Positions 58,075 to 64,000 of a stretch of DNA of 64,000 nucleotides are shown in pieces (the first letter of the stretch is position 1; each line of letters starts with the position of its first letter). The stretch lies in NCBI GenBank assembly GCA_019614645.1, contig JABWDB010000001.1:15045501-15109500 (forward strand). The letters are read 5' to 3'. Under the pieces are notes generated by a model. The model made no database searches. It was not told the DNA's origin and saw only the letters and a program-made list of their open reading frames with translations. The position numbers were made by a program, and so were the translations under genes. The stretch comes from Stratiolaelaps scimitus. Its lineage: Eukaryota; Arthropoda; Arachnida; Mesostigmata; Laelapidae.

Positions 58075-59699
58075 CATTGAATTAGTCAATTAATCAACCA
58101 TTACTAGCTTTCGATATACACGGCATTCGTCTCGGGATTCCAATTGTCGATATTTTAATCAACACCTGAATCTGATACCGGCCGAACTTATCCGCCAACA
58201 GATATAACATCATGTTAACGCATATCTCACCGTCTAACAGAGAGAGAATGTCGAATACAGATATCTCGTCCCTTCTAGAAGAAGTTCATGGCTATTGAGA
58301 TAGCGATCTAAATATGAATCGTATACATTCGTCGATTGGGTGTCTGTGAGATTGAATAGTCCAACGAATAGTCTACCGACCAGTCAACTGTTTGTTTCTA
58401 TCTAGGAGTAAACAAGATATAATCATGTGGTTGGCAAGATGAAGAAGCATTCAAGCTGGTTAGGGCTGTAATTAGTGGCCACATCTATCCTATCAATGCC
58501 ATATAGATAAGTGTCGAGAAAAATCTGATAGAGGGGGTCTGTGAGCTAGTCAAATGCGGGAAGGCTTTAATTTTATTAACTTGGCCACTGCTAAATTAGT
58601 AAGAAATCACTACCGAGGAAACGTAATCCTGCTAATGCTACAAAATGCGTATACGTGGCATTTATAAGTAGATATTTATCACCCTAATCATTGTAGGTAT
58701 GTTACATTCGAATAAACGTTAGGGGCTAATATGTAGACGGCTGTTTCTCAGGTTTGGCGCAGCCGATTCGGTATTTTGGATGACGTTCGCGCGTCGACGA
58801 TGTGTTCTAATATATCCCGTATATCTCGGACAGAAGGAGCAAGATAAGAGCTTGGCCTGAGATTGAATTCTGAATTCGAGACGGGCTTTCCGAACGGTTG
58901 GCATGTTTATCATAAAAGTAAGCACGGGTTTGATGAAAAAAAAAAAGGTAAAACCACAATTTACTGTGCTAATCGAAAGAAAACTGACCAGTAAATATGA
59001 AACTGAGGTTGTATCAAAACAAAAACAACAGCCAAATGCAAACAGTCCACTTGGAAAATTGTGGTAAGATTACGCCAGCTGGAGGGCCGTGTCATCTATG
59101 ATTCCCAGGTATATCAATTGTTCAATTGGCTCAAACACAACAGTGCCATTTATAATTGAATGTACTTCAGCACAGGTCTCTCACTATGTAAGGGATCCCC
59201 CCTCTCTGAAGTCGGGCGGCGTTAAACAAAACACTCATTGTACGCCACATTCTAGGTATTTGCTTTTGTCCGCTGGAATTGAATTACTATGACGACCCTT
59301 CAAATGACCCTTGCAAGCGTGTCTTGTTTGCAGCTCCTGTAAAATAATCTTGACTGTCGGCCATCTGTATTGTATAACGTCATTGTGAGAAGGTCAGAGG
59401 AGTCAATCTGTTATCACTTATATACCGAATTTAGATGAGTTAAGGAAAACGTGTTATACGTGTGTGCGTGTATATAGGTGTTCTTAAAATCCCTATAAGG
59501 AATCGATTGGCTGAGATCGAATTGGCGAAGTAACGAGAAGATTTTCCTCGGTGAAAACTGATTAATTTCCGTTTTTATTTTGTATATGAAAACGACATTC
59601 ACTAAAAGTCACTACGTTCGAAGCTATTGATGTCATTTTTGTCCGAACGTATTCAGTGTGTTGACGTAGATGATGCCACTTCCGGTAGTGAAAATATGG

Positions 59700-59790
59700 G
59701 TGCACTTGAATGCCCCACAGGGTAGTCTTTAACAGATTGCGGGCTAACTTTCAGTCAACATTTAACGCCCACGGTATTCCTATTTGCATG
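59700..59790 (-). mobile_element. tRNA-derived SINE, copy 5 (head-tail junction)
   Basis: GTGCACTTGAATGCCCCACA then GGGTAGTCTTTAAC (head end, 59700-59733) is followed directly by GCGGGCTAACTTTCAGTCAA then CATTTAACGCCCACGG (tail, 59748-59775). This is the same order of head end then tail as in copy 1, but reversed relative to a single unit. The B-box itself is lost. Confidence 0.6.
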
Positions 59791-62700
59791 GCCAAATTCG
59801 CCTTTGTTCACTTCTGTCCATCTAAATCGCGTCGAACCCTGTTGAATATTGCAGGACTACCCATCTCCGGAGTGTCTACCGCTCGGCTCTAGGGTATATA
59901 TCTGGATGAGCACATGTCTGGCTATGAACACTTGCGCCAACCGCGCCATAGTTTAGCCGTGGTCATAACAGGAATTTCAGGAGTTCGGAAACTCCTCGGT
60001 ACTAGAGAATGCCGTTCCTTATATCACGTTTTTTTCAGCCCACGTATGGCTTATGGTTTCGATTAAGTAGGTCCTATAATAATAGGGTTCTACCAATCCT
60101 TAAATTGCAAAAACGAGGATCGTGATGCTCACCCCGCGTCCCTCCGCCCGATTCGTCCGGGTCTTTGTCTAAAGATCTTAACATTTTGCCGTTCCCCTCC
60201 GATTCCTATTGCCTGCACATTTTCAAAGCCCTGCATGATGTATTTTCTAATATTTTTGATCTAAGGCTTTCAAGACATAATACTCGTTCTTTTGCCTGTG
60301 TCATATTCAAATAATGTTAGCCGTCGATGCTTCCGTTCTCAAGGGTCTTTTATATGTCGAGCGGTCTCCCAAATGGAATGCGCGAATTACATTAAGGGTC
60401 CATTACAAGTTCTCAGTGAGTTCTCAAAGAACACTTTCTAAACAAATTGTTATATAGAACATTTTGCGTTCTATTGTTACGGCTTATTTCTCATACTAAA
60501 ATAAAAACTAATTAGATCATTAATAATAATAATGATAATAATAATTACCTTAGTGCAAACTATTGTTTTCCGTCATGTTAATACTTAGACGCAGGAGTGT
60601 AGCAAATAGAAATCCTGTAATCAGTTTATTTAATTATGTATAGTACTGTTATTTAGGTACATTTGTATGCGAGATTGTTTTTTTTGTTCCATACGGACGG
60701 AATGACCCCTGATCATGAAATCAACCCTAGGTGATTCTTTCTCTCCCCTATGAGCCCTGACGGGAGGTCTCGCTCCATTATCATTTATACGTTAGCACCT
60801 CCTAAATGTATCGTTAGAGACACTTCATAAATATAATGATAATAATAATAGTAATAATAATAATAATTACACACTAGAAACTTGGTTGGCAAGCTACAGT
60901 TTTTTTGGCAGATAAGCATAATCGCGCCAAATTTAAAATACTGAACACACGAGACCCACCTCGTTTTGAGGTTGACTTTGAGACACTTGAGGCGGATTCG
61001 CTAGTAGAATCCGCGAGCTGCAACGTGTAGAGGCTTGCCCAGAAAACACATTGAAAGACTTCTTGCTTATATGGGCCCGCATCGCCCGAATCGCCAGAAG
61101 GGCATGCTTCGTTACTGGCACAGGTGACCGCGCAGCTGATAAGATAAAAAAAAAGAACATTGTGCGCTAGGAGGCGGCCACAAGATCAAAAATATTGAGG
61201 GAGTTTTGATTGCATTCGTCAGCTGACAATGATTACACGGTATTCAACTTGACGATATTTTAGTGACAGATTATTGCAAAACACGTTCGAACTGGACGCT
61301 TTGACACAATTTTCTGAAGAAGCCAACACAGTTGCGCCCATTCAGTTGCGTTTTGTGACTTTAATATTGGATTCGTTAAATAAATAGCTTTAGTTCCTTA
61401 TGTCGGCTCGATCCCCATTAAACAGCATCCCCGCCAGGAGCCAGCATAATGCTGGTATAGAACCTCATATCGAAACAGTTCATGCATCATCAATAGCAAT
61501 AGATATGAACTAGTACAAAAACTACTCATAGGACACTCTATTCATCTTGCAACAATCGTGGAAAACGTATAAACTCTAGTTTTTTTAGTACGACGAGTGT
61601 TTATTGCATACTTCAGTGTAGGATTACATGACATTTTCTAATATAGAATTTCATATCAAGTAACGTCTCAGGACAGTTAGCCAGGGCCTCCCCTATAAAT
61701 TCCAATCGTAAGATCATCTACTGCATAACTATAATATATATTTGTATATGTATCACCATTTTCGCATTTCTTCTATCGCGTAATGTATACACTGCTTCAT
61801 CTAATAACTATCTGATGAAATTACATACATAAGTTTTAACTAAATCAATGACTAGTTTGGCTTTTTCGATTCACAATCCGAGGGATGCTAGATACAAGCA
61901 GGTAATTTATTACTTACGCTTATTTTTGGCCACAGCTTTTGAATGGAACAAAATGATGATGCGCCGAAATCGAACGATTCCTCCAACATCTGTTTTCCCT
62001 CTTAAGCCACACAATTGAATATGCACTTCTCGAATTCAACTCAATGAATTTCTTCCACTTGGCTGTTCGGATTGCGAGTGGAGGTGCATTACGCTGGAAC
62101 AATTACTAGAACTGAACCCTTTGCATGTTAACATAGTTGTGTATTTTTGCTAACAAAAATGCAATGCGCCCAGGAACTTTATGCAGGTAACTCATACGGA
62201 GTGCTATTATGTATCTCGTAGCTTGCTGGATCTTAAAGATCGATTTCATTATTTTCCTGTGATTCTATTCTGTATAGAGTCGATAATGTAATATCGACCA
62301 GTTCTACTGGAACGAGCTACTAAGTCGGTCAATGACTTCGTGCGCAAACAAAGAAGGCCCGATCTGGCTGCGTCTCGTTTGTCCAAATGTGCAGATAAAT
62401 AATATAAGAAAATAAACAATGCTCGCGGACGACAGCGTAGGTCTATTCCAGCAAAAGTGCATCCAACGTTCAGCTCATTGTGTTGATTAGAAGCTTTGAG
62501 TTCGACTTTGATTCATTTGGTTTCCACGTAAGCATCGATATGCTTGTTGTAGAGTAACATATGTGCGGAAAGTTCCACTCTTTCTAACTAAGTCGTACAC
62601 ACAACGAATACTAAATGCACAATTGTCACTGCGGGCAAAACACGACTCTGTTGCAGTGATCTTAATGATACCAATAATATCAAAAGAATGATTTTGTATA

Positions 62701-64000
62701 GAAATCACATGGCTAGATAGTCGGGCCCAAAGACTACAATTATGCATATCAAATACGAATTTCAACTACCGGTCGTTAATTCATGGATCGCTTAAGAACT
62801 CAATTTTTGCCACATGCTGGCTTTGAGCCTTCGGATACAGATCTTGGATTTCCGGTTCATGAGAAAGGCTGACAGATGCCGAAGTAATTCTTACCGTGCG
62901 CCAGCCACTGGCATGTGTCAAGAGAGACAACCTGACAGGTATATTCTTATATAGCGAGACTTTTTTCATACGCAGTCAACCTCACATAGTCTGGCCAGCA
63001 ACGATAGGATTGACATCCTGGCGGCAACCATTCTCGTAAAGAACATTATCCCTCGCTATAGTGCATCAAAAAAAGTGCCCAACTGAAATAGATGAGTGAA
63101 TCTCCAAAAGCGAGCGAGGCAATAGCTGACAGATGAGCATATGATACATAAAAAGATGAGTACTCGGGTAGCGAGACATCATTGTTTTAAATAATCTATT
63201 AAGGATTTATAGAAGAGGCTGTTCTTAGTTGTATTTCACGTTCAGCGGGTGCAATTGTCGCCCACGTTTATCATTAAACAATTTCAACGTTTGTGATGAC
63301 TGTAAATTGACACCGGCTTAGAATTCAACGTCAATATGGGAACATCATATATCTCACAGAGAAAAAAAACAACTGTATCAATCAGTGATCAGTGTTTACT
63401 TTCGTCTTAAATACCTATTCTTCTTACAAACCGTTCGAATATCACTTCTGAATGCTTCTGATATCGCTGATATGTATGACCATCCAGAGTTTCTCAGGCC
63501 AGAAGGCCGAACGGACAACTCAACAAAGGATCCGGGTGTGGATACACCACAAACTCATCTATTTCGCTATGAAGCCCTTAAAACGGTTGTCATGACAAAG
63601 CAGGCTGGGCCATATCCTGCAACAGAACTGCCTAAAAAATGACGCAGGTATACCTGGACATTATTTTTTAAACACGCTCGTCTTAGAAGTTGCGTGTACG
63701 TCTCTTTGTGGCTCACGTATCTCAATAGAACTAATATATCTACGTGATGACTCGCACGCAAAGTACCTGTCCATCTCGAGTAATGCTACTAATGCCCTGC
63801 AATCTTTTTTGCCCCGGGGGGCATGGGTCAAGCAAAATCGTGAGCTGATAATGTTATGTCGCAATCAACAGCAAATTTTGATGCAGGACGGCCAATATCG
63901 CTGTACAGGCTATTATAAGTCAAGTAGTGCTATGTATCGAGTCGATACGCAAACGTGACCAAGCGCAGCTAAGTTGAAAGAGAATCCACTTTGGGTTCAG
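59791..64000. other. Spacer, no supported gene
   Basis: ATA runs lie at about 60522-60545 and 60837-60866. A plus-strand frame ending at 63642 (…EALKTVVMTKQAG then PYPATELPKK) is open for some 70 codons but has only weak acceptors. A minus-strand patch at about 61000-61130 faintly resembles a retroelement zinc knuckle. Neither is called. Confidence 0.4.

Noticed and set aside
60933..61160. Minus-strand patch faintly like a retroelement zinc knuckle
   Set aside because: Cys/His spacing can be matched only by choosing frames freely; no RT or other element part nearby.
63385..63642. Plus-strand frame ending TELPKK and a stop
   Set aside because: Protein-like but acceptors are weak (TTTCTCAG within the frame) and no partner exon is visible before the window ends.

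Overview
The window looks like nuclear DNA of an animal, most probably an arthropod. Coding signal is confined to short stretches bounded by GT/AG splice sites, with long gene-poor spacers between them. The mobile elements are of animal type: an internally deleted mariner with terminal repeats, an R1-like LINE tail, an RTE-like LINE tail, a further LINE reverse-transcriptase remnant, a degraded Gypsy element, and a tRNA-derived SINE family. (AT)n, (CA)n, (GA)n and CAG/CTG triplet microsatellites are dense. I saw no operons, no CRISPR array and no rRNA. I do not assign a species.

Region by region. 0-0.2 kb holds the last coding exon of an unrecognised plus-strand gene. 8.5-9.3 kb holds a two-exon candidate for a 52-residue single-pass membrane micropeptide, with a 25-bp hairpin in its intron. 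13.0-13.2 kb holds a GC-rich coding-like exon of uncertain strand. 14.7-15.4 kb holds two phase-compatible plus-strand exons that end a gene. 15.6-19.1 kb is GC- and triplet-rich and looks like a transcription start region with untranslated or first exons, including good donor sites. Similar triplet-rich blocks lie at 22.4-23.7, 25.8-27.2 and 36.0-36.5 kb. 33.0-33.2 kb holds a minus-strand signal-peptide exon. 38.4-41.6 kb holds the 3' end of a plus-strand single-pass membrane protein gene: a TM exon, a cytoplasmic exon and a tiny last exon, with a Gypsy relic in the intron. 44.9 kb holds another signal-peptide exon, plus strand.

Every recognisable transposon relic lies after about 29 kb. The first 28 kb has microsatellites but no transposon that I can recognise. 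The most interesting non-genic signal is the SINE family (six pieces, 30.4-59.8 kb). It has a pol III B-box head and a tail carrying the mini-hairpin GGCTGA-CTC-TCAGCC, and in two places head and tail modules are joined in an unexpected order.

No gene product could be named from the sequence alone. The exon models rest on open frame, splice sites, intron phase and codon third-base bias, and need transcript or homology confirmation.
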